Assembly (NCBI RefSeq): GCF_036588685.1
Contig: NC_086378.1
Coordinates: 38,975,578 to 39,039,577 of the forward strand
Source: Mytilus trossulus
Taxonomy: Eukaryota; Mollusca; Bivalvia; Mytilida; Mytilidae
Reading direction: 5' to 3'
Length of the DNA stretch: 64,000 nt
Shown: positions 46,823 to 58,000 of the stretch, one piece after another
Numbering within the stretch: position 1 is the stretch's first letter
Layout of the letters: each line of letters begins with the position of its first letter
Translations under genes and position numbers: made by a program
Notes under the pieces: model-generated
Databases searched by the model: none
Told to the model about the DNA's origin: nothing
Seen by the model: only the letters and a program-made list of their open reading frames with translations

Positions 46823-47375
46823 GATTTCATTTTTCTGTATGTATCTAATAAATCATTGGTAACTTTCGAATGAAAATAAAGCAGTCCATAATATTTTCTA
46901 AACAATAAATAAAACATCTACTCAATTTTGAAGTCGTGTGAAATATAGTAATAATCTATCTAGTGGGGAAAGATATGTAAAAAATATTAAGAAAAAAAAA
47001 CAGCCACATGTTCTCTGACATTGACCGGGGAACGAGAGGAGACCATAGAATGTAGTGTAGGTAATACTATCCTTGATCATAATTTTCTAATTTCATTTGA
47101 TTTTCTTTTTCGGCTTTTTGCCATGCTGAAGTCTGCTTGTCTTCATTTTATAAGTTTTTAATGTTCCTTTGGTTTCTCACGCCTATTTTGTTTGCAATTG
47201 TTTATAAAATACATCGGTGCTGTACATAACCCTCTCCCTTATTATATTTTTGGAATACGTGTACTTGTGAACATTATATCCAATTGTTGCTCATTTAGTC
47301 ATCTGTATATGTAGGATAGGGTGTGTTACCTGTTTCTAATACATGTTTTGTTTTCATAACTTTCACGCCCTTTTT
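46823..47375. other. Non-coding part of the 4.6 kb element
   Basis: AT-rich sequence after the pseudogene stop, with 'aataaa'-type signals (about 46911) that could have served as polyadenylation sites. No gene. Confidence 0.4.
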
Positions 47376-49330
47376 AGCTCACCTGGCCCAAAGGGCCAAG
47401 TGAGCTTTTCCCATCACTTGGCGTCCGTCGTCGTCGTCGTCGTCCGTCGTTAGCTTTTACAAAAATCTTCTCCTCTGAAACTACCAGGCCAAATTTTACC
47501 AAACTTGGCCACAATCATCATTGAGGTATTAAGTTTAAAAAATGTGTCCGGTGACCCGGTCAACCAAACAAGATGGCCGCCATAGCTAAAAATAGAACAT
47601 AGGGGTAAAATGCGGTTTTTGGCTTATAACTCAAAAGCCAAAGCACTTAGAGCAAATCTGACATGGAGTTAAATTGTTCATCAGGTCAAGATCTATCTGC
47701 CCTGAAATTTTCCGATAAATCGGACAACCCGTTGTTGGGTTGCTGCCCCTGAATTGGTAATTTTATGGAAATTTTACTGTTTTTGGTTATTATCTTGAAT
47801 ATTATTATAGATGGAGATAAACTGTAAACAGCAATAATGTTCAGCAAAGTAAGATTTACAAATAAGTCAACATGACCGAAATGGTCAGATGACCCCTTTA
47901 GGAGTTATTGCCCTTTATAGTCAATTTTTACCATTTTTAGTAAATCTTAGTAATCTTTTACAAAAATCTTCTCCTCTGAAACTACCGGGCCAAATTAATC
48001 CAAACTTGGCCACAATCATCTTTGGGGCATCTAGTTTAAAAAATGTGTTAAGTGACCCGGCCATCCAGCCAAGATGGTCGCCACGGCTAAAAATAGAACA
48101 TAGGGGTAAAATGCAGTTTTTGGCTTCTAACTAAAAAACAAAAGCATTTGGAGCAAATCTGACAACAGGTAAAATTGTTAATCAGGTCAAGATCTATCTG
48201 CCCTAAAATTTTCAGATGAATCGGACAATCCGTTGTGGTTTGCTGCCCCTTAATTGGTAATTTTAAGGAAATTTTGCCGTGTTTGGTTATTATCTTGAAT
48301 ACTATTAAAAATAGAAATAACCTGTAAACAGCAATAATGTTCAGCAAAGTTAGATTTACAAATAAGTCACCATGACTGAAATGGTTAATTGACCCCCTAA
48401 GGAGTTATTGTCCTTTATAGTCAATTTTTAATTGATTGATTGATTGTTGGTTGCTTTACGCCGCATTAGCACAAAAAGGCTATATCGCGGCGAGTCAATT
48501 TTTAACAATGTTCATAAAATTTGTAAATTTTAACTAACATTTTTCGCTGAAACTACTGGGCCAAGTTCATTATAGATAGAGATAATTGTAAGCAGCAAGA
48601 ATGTTCAGTAAAGTAAGATTTACAAACACATCACCATCACCAAAACACAATTCAAGTTGTCATGAATCCATCTGCTTCTTTTGTTTAATATTCACATATA
48701 CCAAGGTGGGCGACACAGGCTCTTTAGAGTCTCTAGTATTCTCTGTTTGCAGTAATTTTTACTTCTGTAAAGCAAAGCTTTACACAGAGCTTTATATTCA
48801 ACCAAATTCGACGTTGATTTCGAAACAAATCATTTATATATACTCTTTCACACCCAATTACAGAAATTTGATTTTTACCTAGAAATTGACGGAACACCTT
48901 ACTATCAAAAGACGTGAAAATCACATTTTTTTTTACAGATGATTAAAGTTAAGATAAAATAAAAACATCTGTAGATCGTACATGTAACGAATTGAATACA
49001 AAAAAATCAAATTTAGAAAATGAAAAAGGTCAAGGTCACTGTTATTTAACAGCTGTTTAAAATTTCAAATTTGCACCATATATGCAAAAAAAGTCAATCT
49101 AAAGTCATTTTTGGGGATAATAATATAAAATAAGTTCTAAAGGTAGATACAAAAGATATTTTTCTATAAATTGGTTGTTTTTATTTTGCTCAAAACGCAT
49201 ATATGTAGGAAAAACAAGCTATCTAAAAATATGACTGAGCATTTTTCTTGATTTTTTGCTTTGATCTTTGACCCTTATTTTAAAGAAAACGTGACACGGC
49301 AGACGACGACAACGCTATTTCGATGAGGCT
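47376..49330 (+). repeat. AGCTCACCTGGCCC repeat with about 490-bp tandem units
   Basis: Starts with the hairpin 'agctcacctggcccaaaggg' to 'ccaagtgagct' (47376-47406) and a (GTC)n run. A unit of about 490 bp from 'cttttacaaaaatcttctcc' (47453) repeats at 47955, and a third, partial unit starts at about 48535. Landmarks in each unit are 'ctaaaaatagaacatagggg', 'aatcaggtcaagatctatct' and 'agcaataatgttcag'. The distal part (48700-49330) ends in 'gcagacgacgacaacgct'. It is a bivalve repeat seen also at 31218. Confidence 0.65.
48432..48492 (-). mobile_element. 61-bp retroposed fragment with 13-bp target duplication
   Basis: The direct repeat AGTCAATTTTTAA flanks it exactly (48419-48431 and 48493-48505). 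Read on the minus strand, the insert ends in a 'caatcaatcaat' tail after 'gcggcgtaaagcaaccaa', as expected for a LINE- or SINE-derived 3' end. Target duplications of 13 bp are usual for LINE-type integration. It interrupts the tandem units of the AGCTCACC repeat. Confidence 0.7.
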
Positions 49331-49864
49331 TGGTCTCCTCTTTCCAACGATATAAAATATAGCCGTGTGTTATTCCGTTAAGGCTGTTTAACTGCTAAGG
49401 CATTGACCATAATGTTCTGGTATGATCGGGAGACGTTATAAAATGTTCCAACAGCTGAGTCAGCCGGTAACGCATTTCCGATATCATCAAAGATTTGCCA
49501 TACAGAGGGAACTTCCTCTACTTAATTGAGCCCCTAAATAAATGTGAACAGTTACGTTTTATTCAAAATTGCCGAAAGCAAAGTTTCATATGTGTTTTCC
49601 TACGAATACTGATTAACAGACGGACGGCCACACGAAAAAAAAATACTACTAGTAGTACTGAAACGTTTCACTATCGATAAAAAAAAATCCGGAAAATGAC
49701 ATATATCACGTATCATGATAAAACTGTTAAAACTGTAAACTTGTGTTGTTAATAATATAAGTTCTTCGTGTACATATTGTCAATATTTCATTTTATTACT
49801 TAAAAAAATAATTGGGGTAGAAAATTCAGGGCAGGCAACTGTCTCATAGGTAGTTACGGCCCTG

Positions 49865-50211
49865 AATATATTGTAATTGAATGTTAAAACGGGATCATCA
49901 TATAATATTTCGAAACTAACAACACCATATAGGAATCTATATAGACAACTGAAAATGGTAGAACAGAAATGTTGGTTGTAATATGGAAATGATAAAGATG
50001 TGTAACTCTATAAACCAAGTTCTTCACGTGGTTACGTTGTTTTTTTAAATCTACTGGTCATATATTTTCGCGTATTTTCAATTTGTACTTTTTTCATTGT
50101 TTTTAGTTCATATATACAATTTTTTAATTAAGTTTTTAATATTACGTTTTTTATTTTTATTTTTTTGGTTTAAGATAAAAACAAGAGTATATGTTTATTT
50201 CAGATGCGGGT
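49865..50211. other. Non-coding stretch
   Basis: AT-rich sequence between the 4.6 kb element and a LINE remnant. Nothing recognised. Confidence 0.4.
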
Positions 50212-50795
50212 TAATATCAAGGAGCCGTCGTTAGTGAGTGCACTCTTAAAGTTTTCTGTAGTAGTATTTTTAGTAATTTCAGAGGATGATTTGTTCCACC
50301 GGTCTTTGATGTTTTGGACAGAAAAAAAGAATAATTTATAGCTGTCTTCATTGCATTGAATTTGTCTGTAAGATTCTTTAATGGTGGATCTTGTAGTAGA
50401 CTGACTCTGTTGTAATACATTATGGGATGGAATGGCTATATTTTCATTTACTTTTTTGTGGAAGCCTTGTCGCAGTCGGCGTTCTTGGCAATGCTTGCCA
50501 TTTCATGGTGACACCGTGAACGCTGGTGTTGTGATGTATGTTGCACACATACCTTGCGCCCGTCTCTGTACCTTTTCTAGAAATTTTATATTTACGTTTG
50601 TGAATGGGTCCCACACAGTACAGCAGTATTTCATATAAGAGTTTGGCACGCTCTTCCTTTGATTGTTTGCGATTGGGCTTTAAGGTTTCTTCTGATGAAA
50701 CATAAGGATTTTTTTGCTTTAGCGGCGGTTTGTTGGATGTGGGTGTTCCATTTTATGTCTGCTGAGATTGCAGCGGGATTAAACGTTTTAATGGT
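50212..50795 (-). pseudogene. Decayed LINE reverse transcriptase C-terminus
   Basis: On the minus strand, pieces in several frames give the usual order of a Jockey/CR1-like ORF2 C-terminal region: IKWNTHIQQTAAKAKKSL and FIRRNLKAQSQTIKGRA (50620-50790), then TTTRSTIKESYRQIQCN, KLFFFSVQNIKDRWN and TTENFKSALTNDGS (50212-50400). Internal stops and shifts show it is dead. It lacks the catalytic YADD part. It is a different family from the LINE at 31851-33672. Confidence 0.65.
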
Positions 50796-50927
50796 ACCAA
50801 ACCTTCTCCCTTTTTCTGAAACAATAGCATAACATCACACAAGAAAAACACACATGATAAAATATCAATTGGCAGGGGCACACTTTGTGCAATATCAATA
50901 TACTTCTTTGAGGTCAATATATCCCTT

Positions 50928-51110
50928 TATCATATATTTAGTACAAAATACAGCAAAATCTAATAAAGGTTCTTTTTTCAAGTCTGTATCACCTACCCCG
51001 TATCGCATAGATAAACCAGTATCACATACCCCGTATCGCATAGCAAAACCCGTATCGCATAGCAAAACCCGTATCGCATAGCAAACCCCGTATCGCATAC
51101 CTGGCGTGAC
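50928..51110. repeat. Left arm of the GTATCGCAT inverted-repeat element
   Basis: Starts 'atcatatatttagtacaaaa', then five to six words of the type 'cccgtatcgcatagcaaaac' at about 18-20 bp spacing (50995-51105). Its inverted counterpart is the right arm, 52865-52954, continued after the BEL insertion at 58958-59037 ('gtattttgtactaaatatat'). Confidence 0.75.
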
Positions 51111-51200
51111 GTCATAATTCGAATGATGTCAACGTTTGATCTCTGACGTCCAGTTGCTGTTCCCACTAAAAAAATGTACTATCATTTCAACTAGTTTGAT

Positions 51201-51795
51201 TTAAGGTGGTATGGGTGTCTTCCTCCATCTTGAAATGTAAAAAACAGAGAACCAAAGGTCCAGATTTTCTATCAAGTCAGCAAAATTTGATGCAGGAATG
51301 TAGATATTTAATGTGAATTTTCATTTAAAAGAACCAATTTATACGAGTATAACTTATAAATATTCATATTTTTGCAAATGTTGATTATTTTCGTTTTTTT
51401 TTTTTTAAATTGGCATTTTAAGGGGGATGTAACTCTAAAACAGTGCATTTTCTGAAGGAATCTACATGGAATTTTCCTATTTTGTATTTTAGCCAGGAAA
51501 AACGTACGGTGACCCTATCTTTTCTTTTGATATTCTCAAAACATTGTCTGAAAGCTATCTTTTCCTTAAGTATTTAGCAATTCTATCATTGTGTTTAGTT
51601 TCTAATCCCAAAATGGTGTTTTTTCCTGTATAATCCATACAAAATGTGTCATTTTGTCACGTCCTGTAGCTTGAGAAAATGCGCGGTGACCTATCATTTT
51701 TATTATATTTTTCAACATATATCAATAGATACTACGTTTTGGCAAAGTATGAACAAATTCTATCATTTTTATTTAAGACTCCCATACCACCTTAA
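51201..51795. mobile_element. TTAA-flanked MITE, copy 1 (near full length)
   Basis: The ends TTAAGGTGGTATGGG and CCCATACCACCTTAA form perfect inverted termini extended by 'tga'/'tca'. TTAA at both ends fits piggyBac-type target sites, though it could be part of the TIR. It has no transposase. A second, interrupted copy lies at 35958-37390 in the other orientation. It sits inside the GTATCGCAT element. Confidence 0.7.
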
Positions 51796-52084
51796 ATCAG
51801 TCATGTTGTTACTTTGTAATATATTTTTGATTTTTTTTAAATAGTAAAACATGTAGTTGAAATGACGGAACAGTATCGTTTACTTAGGAAATTATTTAAA
51901 TACATAATCTGCACAGTATATTGAGAATGTAATAAGGTTATAGGGGACATTACAATGTGGATATTCAGCTAATAAGGAAGTCAGTAAAAAAATACAGGAA
52001 AATCATAATTTCCTTTTTCTTGCTTATATTTTCGGACGATTTAAAAGAACACCGGATATTCCATGAATCTGATTCTGTTATAAA

Positions 52085-52465
52085 ATATATGATAAACAGA
52101 ATAATACATGGCAAAATCCGTATCGCATGCTGTATCACCACTGAGACTACTATAACACTTGTGTTATAGTAGTCTCAGATCACGACTTGAACAATATCAG
52201 ACCTCGGGACCTTCGGCCCTCAAGACTGATATTGGTGGTGATACAGCATGCAATACGGATTTTGCCATGTATTATTCTATATTTATCGACCAAATACAAA
52301 GGCTATATAGAGAATAATACATGGCAAAATCCGTATCATATGTCGTATCATCCCGAGACATCAATATCAGCCCAAGGGCCTTTAGGCCCGAGGGATGATA
52401 TTGGTCGAGGGTGATACGGCATGAGATACGAATTTTGCCATGTATTATACGCTTTATCATATATT
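52085..52465. repeat. Tandem pair of long palindromes with GTATCGCAT-type stems
   Basis: Palindrome 1 (about 52098-52279) has outer stem 'agaataatacatggcaaaat' then 'ccgtatcgcatgctgtatca' against its complement. Palindrome 2 (about 52312-52450) has the same outer stem and a diverged inside. Both have an inner stem, 'caatatcag' against 'ctgatattg', around a GC-rich tip ('gaccttcggccc' and 'gggcctttaggccc'). Palindrome 1 also carries a perfect 18-bp inverted repeat with a TT loop, 52141-52178. Such DNA can extrude as cruciforms. Confidence 0.7.
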
Positions 52466-52864
52466 TCAACAGAAGAGTATTATATTATATGAACTGTTTT
52501 CTGATCCATAGCACTGGGTTACATTCAGTTCTGCTTTTGTCTTGTTTCAAAGCGTTACTGAAAATAACTGCTAAATTATTTATACGAAGCACCTGGATTA
52601 CCTTACAATCTGTTGTTTTAAAAATAGTTTGTTTATTATTGTATTTATTTGAGTGTTTTGTATCTTTTATAGTTGCATTTAGTGTGCCAAAAAATATGTT
52701 GTGAAAACTTGATGTTCGTGACGTTACTTACAATATGAAAACTTGATGTTCGTGACGTTACATACCAAACAATGACGTCATTTAAAAAATTGACCTACTT
52801 TGAGGAAATTTTTTCTTAAGCCATAAAAAAACAAAAAACTGACTTCATTTCAAAAAACAAAAAC

Positions 52865-52954
52865 AAAAAAAAGGTATGCGATACGGGTTTTACCATGCGA
52901 TACGGGGTATACGATACGGGTTTAGCTATATGCGATACGGGGTATGCGATACAG
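52865..52954. repeat. Right arm of the GTATCGCAT element, part 1
   Basis: Words 'tatgcgatacgggttttacc', 'atgcgatacgggg', 'tacgatacgggttt' and 'atgcgatacgggg' in the orientation opposite to the left arm. It is cut at 52954 by the BEL/Pao insertion and resumes at 58958. Confidence 0.75.
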
Positions 52955-53152
52955 TGTCGAGGATAAATAGAGACAATCACATTAGGCTGGATTCATACAT
53001 GTACTTATACGCGTTACCGCTCTCTATATGTAACGTCATGGTTGCTATGTATTAACGTCATTGTATCTTACCAGCATTAAATCATCCATTTGTATAGACG
53101 TCTTTTTCTCTATTCAAAACACAACGCAACTACAACTTATACGATCACGAGA
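52955..53152 (+). repeat. 5' LTR of the BEL/Pao element
   Basis: Begins TGTCGAGGATAAATAGAGAC and ends near 'cgatcacgaga'. A candidate promoter element is not distinct. The end is placed where similarity to the 3' LTR stops, one base before the TGG of the primer-binding site. Confidence 0.85.
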
Positions 53153-53153
53153 T

Positions 53154-53171
53154 TGGTGCCGTGACCAGGAT
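53154..53171 (+). promoter_or_regulatory. Primer-binding site
   Basis: TGGTGCCGTGACCAGGAT lies immediately after the LTR. A TGG start fits pairing with the CCA end of a tRNA; I did not assign the tRNA. Confidence 0.6.
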
Positions 53172-53176
53172 AGAAG

Positions 53177-55090
53177 ATGGATTCGTCGAGAATCAAGTCT
53201 ATTCGAGCTGGAAATAGAGCCGCTGTCACAAAATTCTTCAAGAAACTACATGAGCTGAACACAGATTCGGAGATAGATATAGACATTGCAGGTCCAATTA
53301 TTGACGCTATAGTGAAAAAACAAAGTGTAATTCTTAAACTGGATGAACAGATTTTGGAAAATACATCGGATGAAGATATAGAAGTTGAAATTACAGATGC
53401 AGATGAGTATAATTTAGATCTTGAAACAAATTTACGCCGTTATAAGAAATTAGCACAAACAGTTACACGTACATGTACAGAATTATCTCACGAAAGCATC
53501 CCAAACACCCGCCTCGTCATGAACATGCATGAAGTCAATTCCGAGACCCGTCCTGTAATGAACACATAATTCTTCCCAAGATATTCATCGCAAACTACTA
53601 ATAGTTCACTGTCTAGTCAAAATCACCGCTTGCCGAAGCTAACCCTACCTACTTTTTCTGGGGATATTCTAGAGTGGCAATACTTTTGGGAGTCGTTTGA
53701 AAACACAATTCACAGCAATCATACACTTACTGATGTCCAGAAATTCACGTACCTACAGTCACTTCTAGATGCAGACGCTATGAATGTCATAAATGGTTTA
53801 AACTTGTCCAGCGCAAACTATCACAAAGCCGTGGAGTTACTAGTAAATCGCTTTGGGAAAACACACAAGATTGTGAACGCTTGTATGAAAGCTCTTTTAG
53901 ATTTGCCAGCACCCTCATACACATTAGATAGTATCCGTAATTTTTCGGATAAGTCAGAGGTTTATATCCGTGGACTAGAATCTTTAGGACAGTGCCAAGA
54001 TACGTATGGTTCCCTGTTAATCCCAGTTATGCTTGGTAAGCTCCCTATTACCGTAAAAAGTAATATCACAAGAGAAAACGGAAACGACGACTGGACTCTA
54101 GGAAATCTTAGAAAGGCAATACAACGTGAAATATTGATTCAAGAAGCTAGCACTAATGATAGTGCGTCTAATGATATACCTACCGCAAGTTTCCATGCCG
54201 GCATTGGTAAGAAAAATGGGAATTACGTAAATAAATCAAAGTTTAAAAACTATTCTCAAAGTAAAATGTGCATTTATTGCAATGATCAACATTTCCCTGC
54301 AGAATGTAAAAAGTTCACCGACAGCAAATCAAGAATGGATATTGTTAAGAAGAGAAACCTATGTTTCAATTGTTTGGGTAACCATAAAATATCAGAATGT
54401 AGGTCGAAGAACACATGCCGTACATGTAAACGTAAACACCACACTAGTTTATGCCATGAAACTTCAAGTCAAAATTTACAGAGTCAGAATATTACAAGTA
54501 ATACAGAAAACGGCACGCCAATCATGCACACATCTGCTAAACAGGAAAACTCGACCGTCTTCTTGAAAACAGCAATCGCTCCAATATGGTCACAGAATCA
54601 GTACGCCGACGCTCACATCCTTTTCGACGAAGGAGCGCAACGATCATTTATTACACAGGAAATAGCCGACAAGTTGAACGTCAAGCCAGACGGAAAAGAA
54701 ACCCTCAACATATCCGCCTTCGGAAATTCGGACAAGAACGTTCGTCACATGAATAAAGCCACAGTGTTTTTAGAAGCAGACTCAGGAGAGAAAATACCTT
54801 TACAGGTATTGATTGTACCTACCATAGCAGCGCCGATTCAGAATAACCGCAGGTACATTTCGCAACAACTTCATTATTTGAAAGGACTAAAACTAGCCCA
54901 CCCGTTATCAGAGGATAATAGATTTGAAATTTCGTTACTCATTGGAGCAGACCACTACTGGGATGTAATGGAGGATGATATCGTTCGAGGCGACGGACCG
55001 ACAGCGATGAGCTCCAAGATAGGATATTTGTTATCTGGACCACTTACATGTACAAGAGGACAACGCAATTCACACAAAAGAGGACTATGA
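53177..55090 (+). CDS. BEL/Pao Gag-protease frame with one in-frame stop
   Basis: The frame opens at ATG 53177 and is closed by a single TAA at 53567-53569. The same frame stays open from there to TGA at 55088-55090, so the two halves (130 and about 506 codons) are one frame split by a point change. The second half begins PKLTLPTFSGDILEWQ, the usual capsid-like region of this group. Three C-x2-C-x3-H-x4-C zinc knuckles follow (54268-54450: CIYC, CFNC, CRTC), binding the genomic RNA. Then comes an aspartic-protease-like block, ILFDEGAQRSFI (about 54616), and GADHYWDVM before the RT. The protease motif reads D-E-G rather than the common D-T/S-G. The stop may block Gag synthesis unless read through. 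Confidence 0.85.
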
Positions 55091-58000
55091 TATTGAGAGA
55101 TTTTGGAAATTGGAGTCACTTGGTATACAAGAAAACGACAAGCTTAACACGGAAAAACAGAACATCAAAGAATGTTCATCAACATCAATAACATATGAGG
55201 AGGGAAAGTACGTTGCACAACTTCCATGGATTGAAGAATGTCCTGAATTACCGACAAACGAAATGATTGCAAGAGCAAGGACACATAGAGTCGTTAACCG
55301 CTTAAACCAGGAACCAAACTTATTCAAAATATATGGCGACATAATTAAAGAGCAGGAAAAACGTGGTTTCATCGAAAAGATAGAAGAGAATGAGGACGAG
55401 CCACAGCGCATACACTATATACCACATCACCCCGTCAAGAAAGATTCTACAACTACTCCGATTAGAATTGTGTATGATTGCAGTTGTAAAGAAAACGCAC
55501 AAAGTCCGAGTTTGAATGACTGTCTTCATTCATATCCACCAATTTCAAATGACATAACAGAGCTACTTACCAGATTTCGTACTCAGAAGTTTGCAGTGAC
55601 AACAGACATCGAAAAAGCATTTCTGCAAGTTGGACTTCATAAATCTGACCGTGATGTAACTCGCTTCTTTTGGTTAAGTGACCCAACAGATCCAACCAGT
55701 CCGTTTACAACATATCGTTTCAAGTCAGTCTTATTCGGAGCTACATGCTCACCATTTATACTGAATGCAACTTTATTAAAACACTTTGAAGAGAATCCTA
55801 GTCCAACAGCTTCAAGAATTACACAAGATTTATATGTAGATAATGTTTTAACTAGTTTTACAGCCGAAGACGACCTTATGCAATTTTACCGAGATTCTAG
55901 GTGTTTATTACAGAAAGGAGGCTTTAACCTCAGATCATGGAATTCTAATTCTAATAGACTACGAGAACTTGCTGACACAGAAAACGTACTAGATTCCAGT
56001 AAAGAGGTCAACATACTTGGAATGCGCTGGAATGTTGCGGACGACAAACTTTTATTTCCCGAAGTAGACATATATTCAAGCATGGTAGATGTAACAAAAA
56101 GAGAAATATTACGACAGTCGTCTAAAATCTTTGATCCGCTTGGCCTACTTAGTCCCGTGACAGTGAAAGCTAAGATACTAATGCAGTCACTATGGAAACG
56201 TAATTTTGGATGGGACGAACGCTTACCTGAAGATGTAACTACACAATGGACTACTTTATCTACAGATCTTAAAGATACAGCATCAGTTCAACTTTCCAGA
56301 CTACTAAACAACGATGGATTATCGCCGCAAACAGCTAGATTACACATGTTTACCGATGCTAGCAAACAAGCTTATGGAGCATGCGCCTACATTGTACAAG
56401 AAAAACATTCGCAATTAGTTATGGCTAAAAACAGAGTTGCACCGCTAAAAGTAATTACTTTGCCGCGATTGGAGTTGATGGGCGCCGTAGTTGGAGCAAA
56501 ACTAGCTAAACATGTGTCAAATATCTTAGGAATTACAGAAATTACATTTTGGTGTGATAGCCAAATCGCTCTGAGTTGGTTGTATTCGTCGAAAATACAA
56601 AAACCATTTATAGCTAATAGAATTACAGAAATCCGACAACTTGTAGAAAATAAAACTTGGAGGTATTGTCCAACTGACTGTAACCCCACCGACTATCTTA
56701 CGCGCGGCATGTCTTCATCTAAGTTTTTGAATAATAATACTTGGTTCAACGGACCGAAATGGCTTTCACATGAAGAACAATGGCCGCATTGGGATCGAAA
56801 TTCCGTTGTTATGACAACAATAACAGACAATGAAAGTAAAGACAAAGACCGGCAAATTCAACAAAATGATGACAGATTCACAGTTGTAAAAGAAGTCATC
56901 AATATAGAGAAGTACAGCAGTTATCCGAAACTGCTTCGTATAATTTCTTACGTATTGCGCTTTATAACGAATTGTAGAACACTTTCACAAAATAGGAAAT
57001 ACCAACATTTAGAGGTAGACGAAATTCAAAATGCTTCACTTGTGTTAATACGGAATATACAGCAAACTATTTTCATGAATATTATTTCAAAGGATACTAA
57101 TCGACTACCTATTGTACGACAGTTACGATTATATATCGACGGAAAAGGACTGCTACGTTCCGGCGGAAGAATTGACAATGCACTCGTTAGCGAAACAGTG
57201 AAATACCCTTATTTACTTCCGACAAAACACCCATTGACAACATTAATTATTTTGGACGCACACAAACTACAAAATCACAGTGGAATAAATGAGACAATTA
57301 CGTTAATCCAACAGACATATTGGATACAAAAAATCCGACAAAGAGTGAAAACCGCATTACGCAATTGTATTCCCTGTAGGAAGATAATTAGTCGACCGTA
57401 TGTGGCGCCTGACCCACCACCGCTACCAAAGGATCGTCTTGGAGAAGACCCGCCATTCAGCGTCACGGGAGTTGATTTCACAGGAGCGTTACATGAACGC
57501 CAAAATGGTAACAAGGAAACAAAAGCGTATATATGTCTATTTACGTGTGCTTCAACCAGAGCTGTTCACATTGAGTTAGTTCAGGATTTAACGACACATT
57601 CATTTTTATTAGCTTTTCGCAGATTTGTTAGCCGTCGGTCTTTACCGAAAATAATGATATCTGACAATGCTTCTACGTATAAATCTGCAGCGACAGAGAT
57701 TTCTAAACTATTCAAATCAGAAACAGTGCACGGTAAACTTAGTGAGTTAGGAACAGTGTGGAAGTTTATACCCAGCAGGGCTCCTTGGTACGGAGGATGG
57801 TGGGAGCGACTTATTGGACTTACAAAAACCTCCCTCAAGAAAACATTAGGACGTGCCTGTATCGACTTAGATATGCTACACACCGTTGTTACAGAAATCG
57901 AGTGCACACTGAATGACCGACCGTTAACATACATCTCTACTGATGAAAAGGACCCAGAACCACTAACGCCGTCTCATCTTATGTATGGCAGAAGATTAAA

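Larger units (their letters stand above)
45219..49864 (+). mobile_element. 4.6 kb TIR element carrying an EEADTRM-type gene remnant
   Basis: The ends are short inverted repeats: left 'caaggccgtaactaggg' (45219) and, as reverse complement of the right end, 'cagggccgtaactacc' (ending 49864). They are flanked by the direct 5-bp sequence AATAT (45214-45218, 49865-49869). Inside lie a decayed gene (45460-46822), a family B fragment (45394-45447) and a block of AGCTCACC repeat units (47376-49330). The right two-thirds may be later insertions. The gene's family is, from memory, multicopy in cnidarians, molluscs and fish genomes and looks mobile. Whether this TIR pair mobilised this gene is an inference from enclosure plus target duplication. 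Confidence 0.6.

Noticed and set aside
50895-51098. Frame with repeated MRYGVCYAIRVL-type peptide
   Set aside because: Translation of the GTATCGCAT subrepeats.
54282-54566. 94-codon plus-strand frame inside gag
   Set aside because: An alternative frame overlapping the zinc-knuckle region; no domain and no start context.
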